DNA from: Brenneria rubrifaciens | GTDB taxonomy: Bacteria > Pseudomonadota > Gammaproteobacteria > Enterobacterales > Enterobacteriaceae | Reading direction: 5' to 3' | Assembly (NCBI RefSeq): GCF_005484945.1 | Contig: NZ_CP034035.1 | Span: 2,728,001 to 2,792,000, forward strand | DNA: 64,000 bases | Part shown: piece by piece, positions 21,294 through 30,731 of the stretch | Position numbering within the stretch: the stretch's first letter is position 1 | How the letters are laid out: every line of letters begins with the position of its first letter | Program-made: the position numbers and the translations under genes | The notes under the pieces: generated by a model | Told to the model about the DNA's origin: nothing | The model's database searches: none | What the model saw: the letters and a program-made list of their open reading frames with translations, nothing else

Positions 21294-22162
21294 GTGTTTC
21301 CGACCCATCGTTGTCCGCTGCCCGGCCCGTGCGGGAGTACCGCGCCTGGAAAAAGATGAAACGCAATCGCAGCGCAATTGCCGGATTGATCATCATCGTC
21401 TTTTTCACCCTGCTGGCGGTTTTTGCGCCTTTCCTGCCGCTGGCCGATCCTTACGCCACCAGTTGGAGCGCGCTCCGCAAGGCGCCCTCCGCCGCCCATT
21501 GGCTCGGCACCGACGATATCGGCCGCGATGTGCTCTCCCGCATGGTATGGGGCGCTCAGGCGTCGCTGATGGCCGGCGTGATCTCTGTCGCCATCGCCGT
21601 GCTGATCGGCGTCCCGTTCGGCCTGGTTTCCGGTTACTTCGGCGGGTGGATCGATCAGGTTATCTCCCGCGTCACCGAAGCGTTTCTTGCCATGCCTTTC
21701 CTTATCATGGCAATTGCGCTGGCCGCCTTTCTGGGGCCAAGCCTGACCAACGCCATGCTCGCCATCGGCCTCTCCGCCGTGCCGATCTTCGTACGCCTGA
21801 CGCGTTCGCAGGTGCTGGCGGTAAAAACCGAGGACTATATCGAAGGGGCGCGATCCATCGGCCTGGGCCACGGCGATATCCTGCTGCGTTATATTCTGCC
21901 GAATATTCTGCCGCCGATCATCGTTCAGGCGACGCTGACGGTGGCAACCGCCATTATTGCCGAAGCCAGCCTGTCTTTCCTCGGCCTCGGTCAGCAAGCG
22001 CCCGCCGCCAGTTGGGGCTCGATGCTCAACGTGGCCAAAAACTTTCTGACGCAGGCGCCCTGGATGGCCATGTGGCCGGGCGCGGCCATTTTCCTGGTGG
22101 TCATCGGCTTCAATCTGCTTGGCGATGGTCTGCGCGATGCGCTCGATCCGCGCGAAAACTAA
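21290..22162 (+). CDS. ABC transporter permease, DppC/GsiD type
   Basis: 290-aa permease with the DppC-type N-terminal segment (KMKRNRSAIAGLIIIVFF), the WLGTDDIGRDVLSRMVWGAQ motif and the EAA loop (VKTEDYIEGARSIGLGHGDILLRYILPNILPPI). The ATG at 21290 overlaps the upstream permease stop and has a GAGGAG site 6-7 nt ahead. It pairs with the upstream DppB-type permease to form the transmembrane channel. The gamma-glutamyltransferase-like gene starts 20 nt downstream. Confidence 0.9.
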   Translation: MSVSDPSLSAARPVREYRAWKKMKRNRSAIAGLIIIVFFTLLAVFAPFLPLADPYATSWSALRKAPSAAHWLGTDDIGRDVLSRMVWGAQASLMAGVISVAIAVLIGVPFGLVSGYFGGWIDQVISRVTEAFLAMPFLIMAIALAAFLGPSLTNAMLAIGLSAVPIFVRLTRSQVLAVKTEDYIEGARSIGLGHGDILLRYILPNILPPIIVQATLTVATAIIAEASLSFLGLGQQAPAASWGSMLNVAKNFLTQAPWMAMWPGAAIFLVVIGFNLLGDGLRDALDPREN

Positions 22163-22182
22163 AAATACTGAAGGATATGGCA

Positions 22183-23967
22183 ATGAACGCTTTCACTACA
22201 CGTCCCGAAATCCTCGGCACCTTCGGCGTCGTGACCTCCACCCACTGGATCGCCTCCGCTGTCGGCATGAGCATGCTGGAAAGAGGCGGCAACGCCTTTG
22301 ACGCCGCCGTCGCAACCGGTTTTGTTCTACACGTGGTCGAACCCCATCTGAACGGTCCCGGCGGGGATATGCCGGCGCTCATCTATTCCAGCAAAAAAAA
22401 CCAGGTAGAAGTCATCTGCGCGCAAGGCACGGCGCCGGCAGGCGCCACGATTGAGCATTACACCGCCGAAGGTCTTGATCTGATCCCCGGCGACGGCCTG
22501 CTCGCCACCGTTATTCCCGGCGCCTTTGACGGCTGGATGCTGATGCTGCGCGACTACGGCACCATGACGGTGCGCGATGTCCTGGAACCGGCCATCCATT
22601 ATCTGGAAAACGGTCACCCGCTGCTGCCGCGCGTCGCCGCGACCATCAACGATCTGGGCGAATTTTTCCGCCAGGAATGGCCGACCTCCTACGACACCTG
22701 GCTACCGGGCGGCGTAGCGCCACAGGCGCTGTCGAATTTCAAGAATCCGGTGCTGGCGGCCACCTGGCGGCGGATCGTCAGCGAGGCCGAAGCCAGGCCG
22801 GGCCGCGAGGCGGGCATTGAGGCGGCACGGGATGCCTTCTACCGCGGCTTTGTGGCCGAAGCGATCGGCGACTTTCTAAAAACCGCCGACGTGATGGACG
22901 CCAGCGGCGAACGCCACAAGGGGGTGCTGACCGCCGGGGATCTGGCCGACTGGAGCGCGACCGTCGAAGAACCGGTGACTTATGACTATCACGGCTGGAC
23001 CATCGCCAAAACCGGCCCGTGGGGACAAGGACCGGTTCTGCTGCAATCGCTGGCGTTGCTGAAGGATATCGACATCGGCGCGATGGGGCCGGTGAGCGAG
23101 ACGTTCGTCCATACCGTGGTGGAGGCGATGAAACTGGCCTATGCCGACCGGGAGGTCTATTACGGCGATCCCGCATTCGCGCAGGTGCCGATGCAGACAC
23201 TGCTTTCCGATAGCTACAACCAACAACGCCGCAGGCTGATCACCGACATGGCGTCGATGGATTTGCGTCCCGGCCGTTTACCCGGCTTTGAAGCGCAACA
23301 CGATCTGACCATGCAGATGCTCGCCTCAATGCGCGACACCGGCGCCGTCTACGAACCCACCATGTCGCACCTCACAGAGAAACGCGGCGACACGGTACAC
23401 ATCGATGTGATCGATCGCGAGGGCAACTTCGTCTCGGTCACGCCGTCGGGCGGCTGGCTACAATCGTCGCCCACCATTCCGGGGCTTGGCTTCTGCCTCA
23501 ATTCCCGCGCCCAGATGTTCTGGCTGAAACCCGGCCTGCCCACCTCGCTGGCGCCCGGCAAACGCCCGCGCACCACGCTCACGCCTTCGCTCGGCCTTTA
23601 TGAAGGCAAGCCGGCACTGGCGTTCGGCACCCCCGGCGGCGATCAGCAGGATCAGTGGCAACTCTCATTCTTCCTGCGCTACGCGCATTTTGGCGTCAAT
23701 CTGCAACAGGCGATCGACCTGCCGCTCTTCCATACCTCGCACTTCCCCGGCTCGTTCTATCCGCGCACCCGTCAGCCGGGCAATGTGATGATCGAAAGCA
23801 GTTTTGGTGAAACCACCCTTGCGGCGCTGAAAGCCCGGGGCCATGAAATTTCCGTCGCCGATCCCTGGACGATCGGACGTTTGACGGCCGCCCGCCGCGA
23901 CGCCGATGGCCTGTTGCGCGCGGCCGCCACCCCCCGCCTGATGCAAGCGTACGCGATCGGCAGGTGA
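22183..23967 (+). CDS. Gamma-glutamyltransferase-family hydrolase
   Basis: 594-aa Ntn-hydrolase of the GGT family. It is made as a proenzyme that self-cleaves before the nucleophile threonine, here predicted Thr404 in the motif RGDTVHIDVID. Other landmarks are the N-terminal ASAVGMSMLERGGNAFDAAVA and substrate loop GPGGDMPALIYS. The start at 22183 has AAGGA 7 nt upstream; the nearby ATG at 22177 is too close to that site. No signal peptide is visible, unlike periplasmic GGT, so the enzyme is probably cytoplasmic. Placement between permeases and ATPase suggests it hydrolyses the imported gamma-glutamyl compound. Cephalosporin-acylase-like relatives are an alternative. Confidence 0.82.
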   Translation: MNAFTTRPEILGTFGVVTSTHWIASAVGMSMLERGGNAFDAAVATGFVLHVVEPHLNGPGGDMPALIYSSKKNQVEVICAQGTAPAGATIEHYTAEGLDLIPGDGLLATVIPGAFDGWMLMLRDYGTMTVRDVLEPAIHYLENGHPLLPRVAATINDLGEFFRQEWPTSYDTWLPGGVAPQALSNFKNPVLAATWRRIVSEAEARPGREAGIEAARDAFYRGFVAEAIGDFLKTADVMDASGERHKGVLTAGDLADWSATVEEPVTYDYHGWTIAKTGPWGQGPVLLQSLALLKDIDIGAMGPVSETFVHTVVEAMKLAYADREVYYGDPAFAQVPMQTLLSDSYNQQRRRLITDMASMDLRPGRLPGFEAQHDLTMQMLASMRDTGAVYEPTMSHLTEKRGDTVHIDVIDREGNFVSVTPSGGWLQSSPTIPGLGFCLNSRAQMFWLKPGLPTSLAPGKRPRTTLTPSLGLYEGKPALAFGTPGGDQQDQWQLSFFLRYAHFGVNLQQAIDLPLFHTSHFPGSFYPRTRQPGNVMIESSFGETTLAALKARGHEISVADPWTIGRLTAARRDADGLLRAAATPRLMQAYAIGR

Positions 23968-24084
23968 TGAACATGAGCGCGATTATCGCGCCAGACACAA
24001 TGAAACGGGCGATTCAGCCGGCGAACGGCGAGGCATCCTCGTTCGGTTCGCCGAATACCGCAGTCTGATAACGGGAAAAGAACC

Positions 24085-25920
24085 ATGACCATAAACGAGA
24101 TAACGCCGCAACCCGAAACCGTACTTTCGGTGCAAAATCTCACCACCTCCTTTCTGGTGGACGGACAATGGAAACGTGTTGTTCGTGATATTTCCTTCGA
24201 AGTGAAAGCTGGAGAAACCGTTGCCGTGGTCGGCGAGAGCGGCTCCGGCAAAAGCGTGACCTCGCTTTCGGTGATGCGCCTGCTCGATCCCCGATCAAGC
24301 CGGATTGAAGGAAAAATCATGCTTAACGACCGGGATATTCTCTCCCTGCCGGAAAAGGCGATGCGGAGCGTGCGCGGCAATGATGTCGCGATGATCTTTC
24401 AGGAGCCGATGACCTCCCTCAACCCGGTCTTTACCATCGGCAGGCAAATTTCAGAGGTGTTGATACGTCATCAAGACATGGACAAGGCGGAAGCGCGGGC
24501 GGAAACCCTCCGTCTGCTGGAAAAGGTTCGCATTCCTAACGCCAGCGGCCGTTTCGACGAATATCCCCACCAGTTTTCCGGCGGTATGCGCCAGCGTGTG
24601 ATGATCGCCATGGCGCTGGCGTCACGGCCCAGACTACTGATTGCCGATGAGCCGACAACCGCGCTGGATGTCACCATTCAGGGTCAGATCCTGGATCTCA
24701 TCAAACAGTTGCAGGAAGAAGAAGGGATGGCCGTGCTGTTCATCACTCACGACATGGGCGTGGTGGCGGAAATCGCCGACCGCACCATTGTCATGTTTCG
24801 CGGCGATCAGGTGGAAACCGGGGAAACCGCCGATGTTTTCCATCATGGAAAACATCCCTATACGCGGGCTTTGCTGGCGGCCGTGCCGAAGCTGGGATCG
24901 ATGGAGGGACAGGACTGGCCGCTGCGCTTCCCGCGCGTCGACATGGCCAGCGGAGAAATTTTCGCGGCCCAAGACGTGCCGGACACGGTCAAAGGCGGCA
25001 AGACCCCGGTGTTATCAGTGAAGAATCTGGTGACGCGATTCGATATTCGCTCCGGCCTGCTTGGACGCGCCAGCGGTGCGGTACACGCGGTGGAGAACGT
25101 CTCGTTCGATCTGTTTCAGGGGGAAACCCTGTCGCTGGTGGGCGAATCCGGCTGCGGTAAATCGACTACCGGTCGTTCGATCACCCGCCTGATCGAACCC
25201 CGCAGCGGCGAAATCACGCTTGACGGGTACGATGTCCTGAACCTCGATCTTATCGGACTGCGCACCATGCGGCGCAGCGTACAAATGATCTTTCAGGATC
25301 CGTTCTCAAGTCTCAACCCGCGCATGACCGTGGGCGCCGCCGTCGCCGAACCGATGATCAAACATCGGCTGGCGTCCTCCCATGGCGAAGCGCGACGCAA
25401 GGTTGCCGAATTGCTGGAACGGGTCGGCTTATCGCCGGCCATGATGAATCGCTATCCGCATGAGTTTTCCGGCGGTCAACGCCAGCGCGTGGCGATCGCC
25501 CGGGCACTGGCGCTGAATCCCAAGATTATCATTGCCGATGAGAGCGTTTCCGCGCTTGATGTATCGATCAAAGCGCAGGTTTGCAACCTGTTGCTGGATC
25601 TCCAGCAACAGTTCAATATCGCGTTCCTGTTCATTTCCCATGATATGGCGGTGGTGGAGCGCGTCAGCCACCGGGTAGCGGTAATGTGCCTGGGCGAAAT
25701 CGTCGAGATCGGCCCGCGCGCCGCCATTTTCGCCAATCCGCAGCATCCTTATACCAAAAAGCTGATTGCCGCGGTGCCGGTGCCGGACCCCGCGCGCCGG
25801 GGGCTGCGCCGCAATGCGCCGATAGAGGAGTTGAAAAGCCCGGTCCGCCCTCTCGGCTATGTTCATCCGCAACGTACTTTTATCGAGGTATCACCAGGAC
25901 ACAGGGTGTTGCAGCCGTGA
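24085..25920 (+). CDS. Dipeptide/glutathione-type ABC transporter, fused double ATPase (GsiA-like)
   Basis: 611-aa protein with two complete ABC ATPase domains in one chain. Domain 1 has Walker [10 protein letters not shown], signature FSGGMRQRV and Walker [13 protein letters not shown]; domain 2 has [18 protein letters not shown] and [12 protein letters not shown]. Each is followed by the oligopeptide-family C-terminal segment ([15 protein letters not shown] in the second). The GsiA-like fusion powers import through the two permeases encoded upstream. A 117-bp gap separates it from the GGT-like gene, but it is probably in the same operon. Confidence 0.9.
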   Translation: MTINEITPQPETVLSVQNLTTSFLVDGQWKRVVRDISFEVKAGETVAVVGESGSGKSVTSLSVMRLLDPRSSRIEGKIMLNDRDILSLPEKAMRSVRGNDVAMIFQEPMTSLNPVFTIGRQISEVLIRHQDMDKAEARAETLRLLEKVRIPNASGRFDEYPHQFSGGMRQRVMIAMALASRPRLLIADEPTTALDVTIQGQILDLIKQLQEEEGMAVLFITHDMGVVAEIADRTIVMFRGDQVETGETADVFHHGKHPYTRALLAAVPKLGSMEGQDWPLRFPRVDMASGEIFAAQDVPDTVKGGKTPVLSVKNLVTRFDIRSGLLGRASGAVHAVENVSFDLFQGETLSLVGESGCGKSTTGRSITRLIEPRSGEITLDGYDVLNLDLIGLRTMRRSVQMIFQDPFSSLNPRMTVGAAVAEPMIKHRLASSHGEARRKVAELLERVGLSPAMMNRYPHEFSGGQRQRVAIARALALNPKIIIADESVSALDVSIKAQVCNLLLDLQQQFNIAFLFISHDMAVVERVSHRVAVMCLGEIVEIGPRAAIFANPQHPYTKKLIAAVPVPDPARRGLRRNAPIEELKSPVRPLGYVHPQRTFIEVSPGHRVLQP

Positions 25921-26107
25921 TCCACCGCCCGTCACGAACAGCTGTCTGGCAGACTGTCGCCAGATCGGGACGCGGGGAAACACTGCCACCCCGGGTGTAA
26001 CGTGAAAGTAGAGTCATATTTGCCGTCTGTCACTGGCCGCATCCCCGCGTGGGACGGGAATGCGGATACCGGCATTTTCGCCGCCCACGGATAGGGAGAT
26101 GCCAGAC

Positions 26108-26887
26108 TCAGCTTTCGTCCTCTTTCACGTTGCCATACCCCAGCCGGCCGATAAAAGGCAAACGCAGCGCCGGAGGATTTAAATCTACGCCCAGACTGGC
26201 GCCCAACACATTGACCTCGACCCCTTCTTCCACACCCACGGTAAAACCCAGTACGCCCAGTAGCGAGACTTGCAACCCCTTGCCAGAAGGGGGTAAGCCG
26301 ATCGGACGCGTTAACGATCGATAATCCTTGCCGATGGCGTTAGCGGGCAGATCCAGCCTCAGTTTCGGTACTTCCCTGCCGATATGGGCGATGAAAGTAT
26401 TACTGTTTGGGCCCGGCCAGGCACGATACGTGTGCGGCCAGGGGTAGCTTTTGATCGCGGCCTCAATCTGCGGGATCATGGCTTCAGCCTCGGCGCCGCG
26501 ATGATCCGCCAACAGAACCGGCCGGGCGCCAAACCAAAATCCATCTGGCAGTTCACGGTTAAGGCGAACAACATTATTCCTGTCGCCGCCCCAACGGGTA
26601 ACCTCGTATCGGCGATATCGGGTTTCCCCTGCCGGTTTGAAAATGATCCAGGGATGGACGGCCACCCGTCCTCGCCAGCCATAAGCCTGGGCAGCATACA
26701 CCTGAACGATCGCAGTCTGGCTAAATTGCACCGGGTCCGGCGCAATCCCGGCTGAATCGCGCCGGGTCCCCCACCAACTCTGGCCGGTGAATCCCTCGCC
26801 GCTACGCGCTGCCTGCGCCAGACTCTGCCCCAATGACAACAGCAACACACACATAAAACCCAGCGCCAACGCTTTGAGGTAGTTCAT
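26108..26887 (-). CDS. DUF3750 domain protein with signal peptide
   Basis: 259 aa with an N-terminal hydrophobic signal segment (MNYLKALALGFMCVLLLSLG, probable cleavage after AQA). It is recognisable as the DUF3750 family by IVQVYAAQAYGWRGRVAVHPW, YRRYEVTRWGG and the WPGPNSNTFIAHIGREVPKL stretch. The function is unknown; a periplasmic location is predicted. It is transcribed toward the ABC transporter operon and is flanked by 190 bp and 330 bp of non-coding DNA in which I identify nothing else. Confidence 0.8.
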   Translation of the reverse strand: MNYLKALALGFMCVLLLSLGQSLAQAARSGEGFTGQSWWGTRRDSAGIAPDPVQFSQTAIVQVYAAQAYGWRGRVAVHPWIIFKPAGETRYRRYEVTRWGGDRNNVVRLNRELPDGFWFGARPVLLADHRGAEAEAMIPQIEAAIKSYPWPHTYRAWPGPNSNTFIAHIGREVPKLRLDLPANAIGKDYRSLTRPIGLPPSGKGLQVSLLGVLGFTVGVEEGVEVNVLGASLGVDLNPPALRLPFIGRLGYGNVKEDES

Positions 26888-27217
26888 CGATTCGTTTTAC
26901 TCCTGAACACGCAACGGAAGCCTTATTGATATCTATCCTGCCGCTTGGTGACCTCTTACGCAAGCAGATCGCCATAACCTCGTCTGCTATAAAAAAGGGA
27001 TGGCATATTCGTTCTTCAAGCCCAGCTACCGTTGCCTTTCCGCGCCCTCTTTTCAGTGAAAAGGCCATCAAGAATTAACCGGTTAAGAAAGCGTAACGCG
27101 ATAACGCCGTGCTGAAATGTCCAAAGTTTGGCAGGCTGAAGAACGGAGGCTTGCAACTGGAGTGATCCGGGGTATATTTAGGAGCAATTTTCCGTCAATC
27201 AATAAAGAAGGATTTTT

Positions 27218-27790
27218 ATGACTAAGGGCAATAGTAAATTATCTAACTTTTTTCAATATGTTACTAAACAACATGTTTTATGTTTGGCTCTCTTTCCTTT
27301 TTGGGCGTTGAACGCCCAAGCTGGCGAACATGAAAAAATAGCGCAGTTGATTGATCAGCGATTGGCGTATATGAAAGATGTCGCGGGGTATAAAGCTGAA
27401 AATCATTTACCCATAGAGGATTTGCCCCAGGAACGCAAAGTGATTGAAAAATCATTGACCGAGGCCGAGTCTTTTGGCCTGGAGGGAGAGTCCGTTAAGA
27501 ACTTTATGAACGCGCAAATAAATGTCGCCAAAGCCATTCAATATCGTTATCGCGCTGACTGGCTATCCGCGCCGGAGAAAAATTGGAAACCGCAGGATTT
27601 GGCGAACATCCGACAAAAGATCAGCGCGCTGGGTGGCGACACATTCCGGGAGATCGCAAAGGAACTCAAAAGCAATCGCGGCGCCAAGATCGATTACTGT
27701 TCATCTATCCGTGCGATACAACGGCATAATCTCAAAACATCCGATAAAGAAGCGCTTTGTTTGGCGTTAAATCAGGTCAAATTGAAGTAG
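27218..27790 (+). CDS. Secreted/periplasmic chorismate mutase (AroQ-gamma type)
   Basis: 190 aa. An N-terminal membrane-spanning signal region (about residues 20-37, ending NAQAG) precedes an all-alpha AroQ domain. It has the family pattern of an early arginine (QLIDQRLAYMKDVAGYKAENHLP) with catalytic basic residues, and the later FMNAQINVAKAIQYRYRADW helix. Exported AroQ-gamma enzymes convert chorismate to prephenate outside the cytoplasm and occur in enterobacteria and in plant or animal pathogens. The gene is AT-richer than its neighbours, has AAGGA upstream, and is followed by a strong terminator. Confidence 0.82.
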   Translation: MTKGNSKLSNFFQYVTKQHVLCLALFPFWALNAQAGEHEKIAQLIDQRLAYMKDVAGYKAENHLPIEDLPQERKVIEKSLTEAESFGLEGESVKNFMNAQINVAKAIQYRYRADWLSAPEKNWKPQDLANIRQKISALGGDTFREIAKELKSNRGAKIDYCSSIRAIQRHNLKTSDKEALCLALNQVKLK

Positions 27791-27810
27791 CGCCGACAAC
27801 GATACAAAAC

Positions 27811-27854
27811 AAAAACCGCCAGTAAACCCTATGATTTTACTGGCGGTTTTTTTT
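27811..27854 (+). terminator. Rho-independent terminator after the chorismate mutase gene
   Basis: Long hairpin with arms AACCGCCAGTAAA and TTTTACTGGCGGTT around an 8-nt loop, followed by a run of eight T. The foreign GC-rich segment starts immediately after it. A closely similar hairpin occurs at 34852-34888 on the far side of that segment. Confidence 0.85.
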
Positions 27855-27902
27855 GTTCGCTCGCCTCCCCTGTTCCCGGCTGGCCGTGATGTGCGCGGCG
27901 CC

Positions 27903-28071
27903 TGTCAGCCCAGCGCATTGCCGATCAGACTGCCCAGCGGCACGCCGATCACCATCGCGAGAGTCAGCCCGCCGAGGCGCGCTGGGCACGTTTCTGCTTG
28001 CGGCGCGCGAGCGGGTCATGGGCGGCATGACGATGCGGTTGGGCAGTTCCACAGTAATGGGTGAACAGCAT
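27903..28071 (-). pseudogene. Relics of an Old Yellow Enzyme gene and an MFS gene
   Basis: On the minus strand, ATG at 28071 begins MLFT and, after a one-base deletion, continues ITVELPNRIVMPPMTRSRA, the classic N-terminus of NemA-like Old Yellow Enzyme flavin oxidoreductases. After about 30 codons the similarity ends. A second fragment, LTLAMVIGVPLGSLIGNALG then a stop (ending about 27903), is typical of an MFS transporter helix. Both are short leftovers at the left edge of the imported block and are not functional. Confidence 0.65.
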
Positions 28072-28074
28072 GGC

Positions 28075-29406
28075 TCAACGTTCCTGTGAGGTGGCGGCGG
28101 CCGGCGTTGCGCCGGAAGCCGGCGAAGTGTCGAAGCCGGGCAGCAGAGCGTCAAGATCGACGGCATCGGCCATCGCCCGGTTGCCTTCGTCGCCGGGATG
28201 CAGCCGATCGCCCGAGTCGAAGCGCGCGGCCATGCGCGCCGGGTGCGCGGGATCGCGCAAGACTGCATCGAAGTCGATGACGGCATCGAACACGCCACTG
28301 TTGCGGATCCAATCGTTCACCTGCCGGCGCAGGGCGTCCTTGTCGGGATGGTAGTAGTCCTCCAATGGCGTACCGGGAAGCGCCCCCTCGAACGGCGCGA
28401 GCGTCGTGCCGATAACGCGAAGCCCCCGGCTGCGAGCCTGCGCGATCAACTGGCTGTAGCCCGCTGTCAGAGCGCCCAACGTCGGGCGCGGCGTATCGCG
28501 CGCGAAGGCGGTGCCTGGCCAGGCGATGTCGTTAATACCGAGCATCACGATGACGCTGCACACGCCTGGCTGCGCCAGCACGTCGCGCTCCAGCCGCGCC
28601 AGCGCGTTGACGCCCATGCCATCGGACAGAAGCCGCGCGCCGGAGATGCCGGTATTGACGACGGCCACGCCATGCGGTGCCAGACGCGCGGCAAGGAAGT
28701 CCGGCCAACGGCTGTTCTGGTCCAGGCTGGCCGTAGCGCCGTCGGTGATGGAGTCGCCAATGACCACGACGGCATGTGCCGCTCGTGCAGTCTCGACCTG
28801 AATCCCCGCCAGCAGCGGACGGGCCGTAGTGCTCTGCTGGACTCGATCCGTCATCCGCAGAGTGGATGCGCCGGTCTGATCCCCGGCAACGATCCAGCCC
28901 GTCTGGCGGCCATCCCAGTGGAACGTCGTGATCGGCGTGGTCTGCGGCAGATGCAGGCTGACGACCACCTGCGCCAGCGCAGGAACCGACAAGGCCACGG
29001 GGTCGCTGACCAGCGATGCCCCAGGGAGAATCGTCGCCGCCTGCTGCCCGCCGAACGTCACCAGGCGCAGGCTGTCAGCGGCAACAGCGCCGTCTTCGGT
29101 TGGCCGTGCGATGCTGGCCTTGCCCACGACGACTGGCTCGCGACCGTAGGTGTTGGACAACACGATGCGCAGGCGTTGTCCACCCAGGCTGACGCGCGTC
29201 ACCTGGCGCACGGTCTGGTCATGCAGTACCGCCGGGACATTGCTGGGAAACAGAAAGTCTGAATCCCAGGTGGGTTGCGGGCTTGCCTGCCAAGTCGCCA
29301 CCCAAGCTGGCGCGACAGCCATCGCAGGCGTGGCGGAGATAGCTCCGCCTGCCGCAACCGCCAAGGTCAGCATGGCCGAAGCAGAAGCCCTGGAAAGTGA
29401 TTTCAT
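28075..29406 (-). CDS. Secreted SGNH/GDSL-family hydrolase
   Basis: 443 aa with a clear signal peptide (cleavage after AMA near residue 31). An N-terminal beta-rich region of about 150 residues (LRIVLSNTYGREPVVVGKA) precedes an SGNH hydrolase domain. Block I is VVIGDSITDGATA, block III GINDIAWPG, and block V DRLHPGDEGNRAMADAV, giving the Ser-Asp-His triad. Likely substrates are esters such as acetylated carbohydrates. It is GC-rich, unlike the enterobacterial part of the window, and divergent from the adjacent LysR gene, which probably controls it. Confidence 0.85.
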   Translation of the reverse strand: MKSLSRASASAMLTLAVAAGGAISATPAMAVAPAWVATWQASPQPTWDSDFLFPSNVPAVLHDQTVRQVTRVSLGGQRLRIVLSNTYGREPVVVGKASIARPTEDGAVAADSLRLVTFGGQQAATILPGASLVSDPVALSVPALAQVVVSLHLPQTTPITTFHWDGRQTGWIVAGDQTGASTLRMTDRVQQSTTARPLLAGIQVETARAAHAVVVIGDSITDGATASLDQNSRWPDFLAARLAPHGVAVVNTGISGARLLSDGMGVNALARLERDVLAQPGVCSVIVMLGINDIAWPGTAFARDTPRPTLGALTAGYSQLIAQARSRGLRVIGTTLAPFEGALPGTPLEDYYHPDKDALRRQVNDWIRNSGVFDAVIDFDAVLRDPAHPARMAARFDSGDRLHPGDEGNRAMADAVDLDALLPGFDTSPASGATPAAATSQER

Positions 29407-29528
29407 GGGTTTTCCCTTTTAGTGAACTCAAAGCCTATTGATGGAAAAATCATAAACTCAAAGACCGAATTGGAATAGACTGGCCGAATGAACATCATTT
29501 GTGAATTGAGATCACCTAAGAGGCACAC

Positions 29529-30464
29529 ATGGCCCGAGTGGAAGCCAACCGATCCGGCGAGCTGGAAGTGTTCGTGCGCGTCATCGAGCTGGGCGGTTTC
29601 TCCGCCGCCGCCCGCGCCTGTGGCATGACGCCATCGGCTGTCAGCAAGCTGGTCGCCCGTTTGGAACAGCGCCTGGGCACGCGGCTGGTGAACCGCTCCA
29701 CCCGGCAACTCCAACTGACGCCCGAAGGCTGCGCGTTCTATGAACGCGGCGTGCGCATCCTGGCCGATCTGGAAGAAGCCGAGCGCTGCGCCAGCGCGCA
29801 CACCGCGCCGCGCGGCCGGCTGCGGGTCAATGCCAACGTGCCTTTCGGGCATCACTTCCTGCTGCCGCTGGCCCCCGAGTTCCTGGCGCGCCATCCCGAT
29901 GTGACACTGGACATCGTGCTGAGCGATGAAGTGATCGACATCCTGGAGCAGCGCACCGACGTCGCCGTGCGTGCTGGCCCGCTGAAAAGCTCGAACCTGG
30001 TGGCGCGCAAGCTGGGCGCCACGCGCATGGTGATCGTCGGTGCGCCCGGTTATCTGACCCGTCACGGCACGCCGACCACGCCGGACGAGTTGCTGACCCA
30101 CAACCGCCTGGGCGCGAACTACGTGCGGGCGCAGCCCGGCTGGCCGCTGCGACAAGACGACGAGGACATCGTGATGCCCGTGACCGGCAACGCGCAGGCC
30201 AGCGATGGCGAGGCGCTGCGTCGGCTGGCCCTGGCCGGCCTGGGGTTGGCGCGCCTGGCCGGCCTGGGGTTGGCGCGCCTGGCCGCGTTTCAGGTGCGCG
30301 AGGACATCATCGCCGGTCGATTGCTGCCGGTACTCGAAGACTGCAATCCCGGCGACGTCGAGGAAGTACATGCCGTGTACGTCGGCCAGGGCGGCTATCT
30401 GCCGCTGCGCGTGCGTGCCTTCCTGGACTTTCTGGTCGAGAAGGTTGATATCGGTGCGCATTGA
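29529..30464 (+). CDS. LysR-family transcriptional regulator
   Basis: 311-aa LysR protein: N-terminal helix-turn-helix (residues about 10-70, with GFSAAARACGMTPSAVSKLV and RLVNRSTRQLQLTPEG) and an effector-binding domain. It is divergent from the SGNH hydrolase gene 123 bp away and likely regulates it. Close in style to the LysR gene at 45574. Its C-terminal domain contains an in-frame 24-bp tandem duplication (30231-30278) giving AGLGLARL twice where the 45574 protein has it once. Whether the protein tolerates the eight extra residues is not clear. Confidence 0.85.
   Translation: MARVEANRSGELEVFVRVIELGGFSAAARACGMTPSAVSKLVARLEQRLGTRLVNRSTRQLQLTPEGCAFYERGVRILADLEEAERCASAHTAPRGRLRVNANVPFGHHFLLPLAPEFLARHPDVTLDIVLSDEVIDILEQRTDVAVRAGPLKSSNLVARKLGATRMVIVGAPGYLTRHGTPTTPDELLTHNRLGANYVRAQPGWPLRQDDEDIVMPVTGNAQASDGEALRRLALAGLGLARLAGLGLARLAAFQVREDIIAGRLLPVLEDCNPGDVEEVHAVYVGQGGYLPLRVRAFLDFLVEKVDIGAH
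30231..30278 (+). repeat. 24-bp in-frame tandem duplication inside a LysR gene
   Basis: Two exact copies of a 24-bp GC-rich unit (30231-30254 and 30255-30278), plus the first 6 bp of a third. It adds eight residues to a conserved segment of the LysR effector domain. Replication slippage is the probable cause. Confidence 0.9.
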
Positions 30465-30499
30465 TCGCATTCGGCGACATCGCACGTCCTGCAAGGCAG

Positions 30500-30709
30500 A
30501 AAAGACATTCGCGGTAGATGATCGAAGAACAGCTTGCCCGCGCGAGTCAGGCGCGTGGTGCGGGCGAACAGCACCACGCCCAATTCTTCTTCCAGTTCCC
30601 TGATGGCGTGCGACAGCGGCGACTGTTCAATATGCCGCTTCTCCGCTGCACGGGCGAAGTGCGGTTCTTCGGCGACGGACAGGAATCAGCGCAGAAGGCG
30701 GAATCCCAT
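30500..30709 (-). pseudogene. LysR regulator fragment (N-terminal domain, in-frame stop)
   Basis: Minus-strand frame from ATG 30709 reads MGFRLLR, then a TGA, then FLSVAEEPHFARAAEKRHIE and PLSHAIRELEEELGVVLFAR, a normal LysR helix-turn-helix domain, before similarity stops near 30500. The TGA sits where the family has Trp or Tyr. The effector domain is absent, so this is a dead fragment between the intact LysR gene and the MFS gene. Confidence 0.75.
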
Positions 30710-30731
30710 GTGCCTTTCCTCCGACGCTGGT

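Noticed and set aside
21191-22183. 330-codon minus-strand frame opposite the second peptide permease
   Set aside because: Histidine- and glutamine-rich shadow of the permease frame with no recognisable domain.
28198-30494. Long open frames (354 and 363 codons) antisense to the SGNH hydrolase and the LysR gene
   Set aside because: GC-rich DNA produces long stop-free shadow frames. The text is low-complexity and Arg/Gln/His-rich with no motifs.
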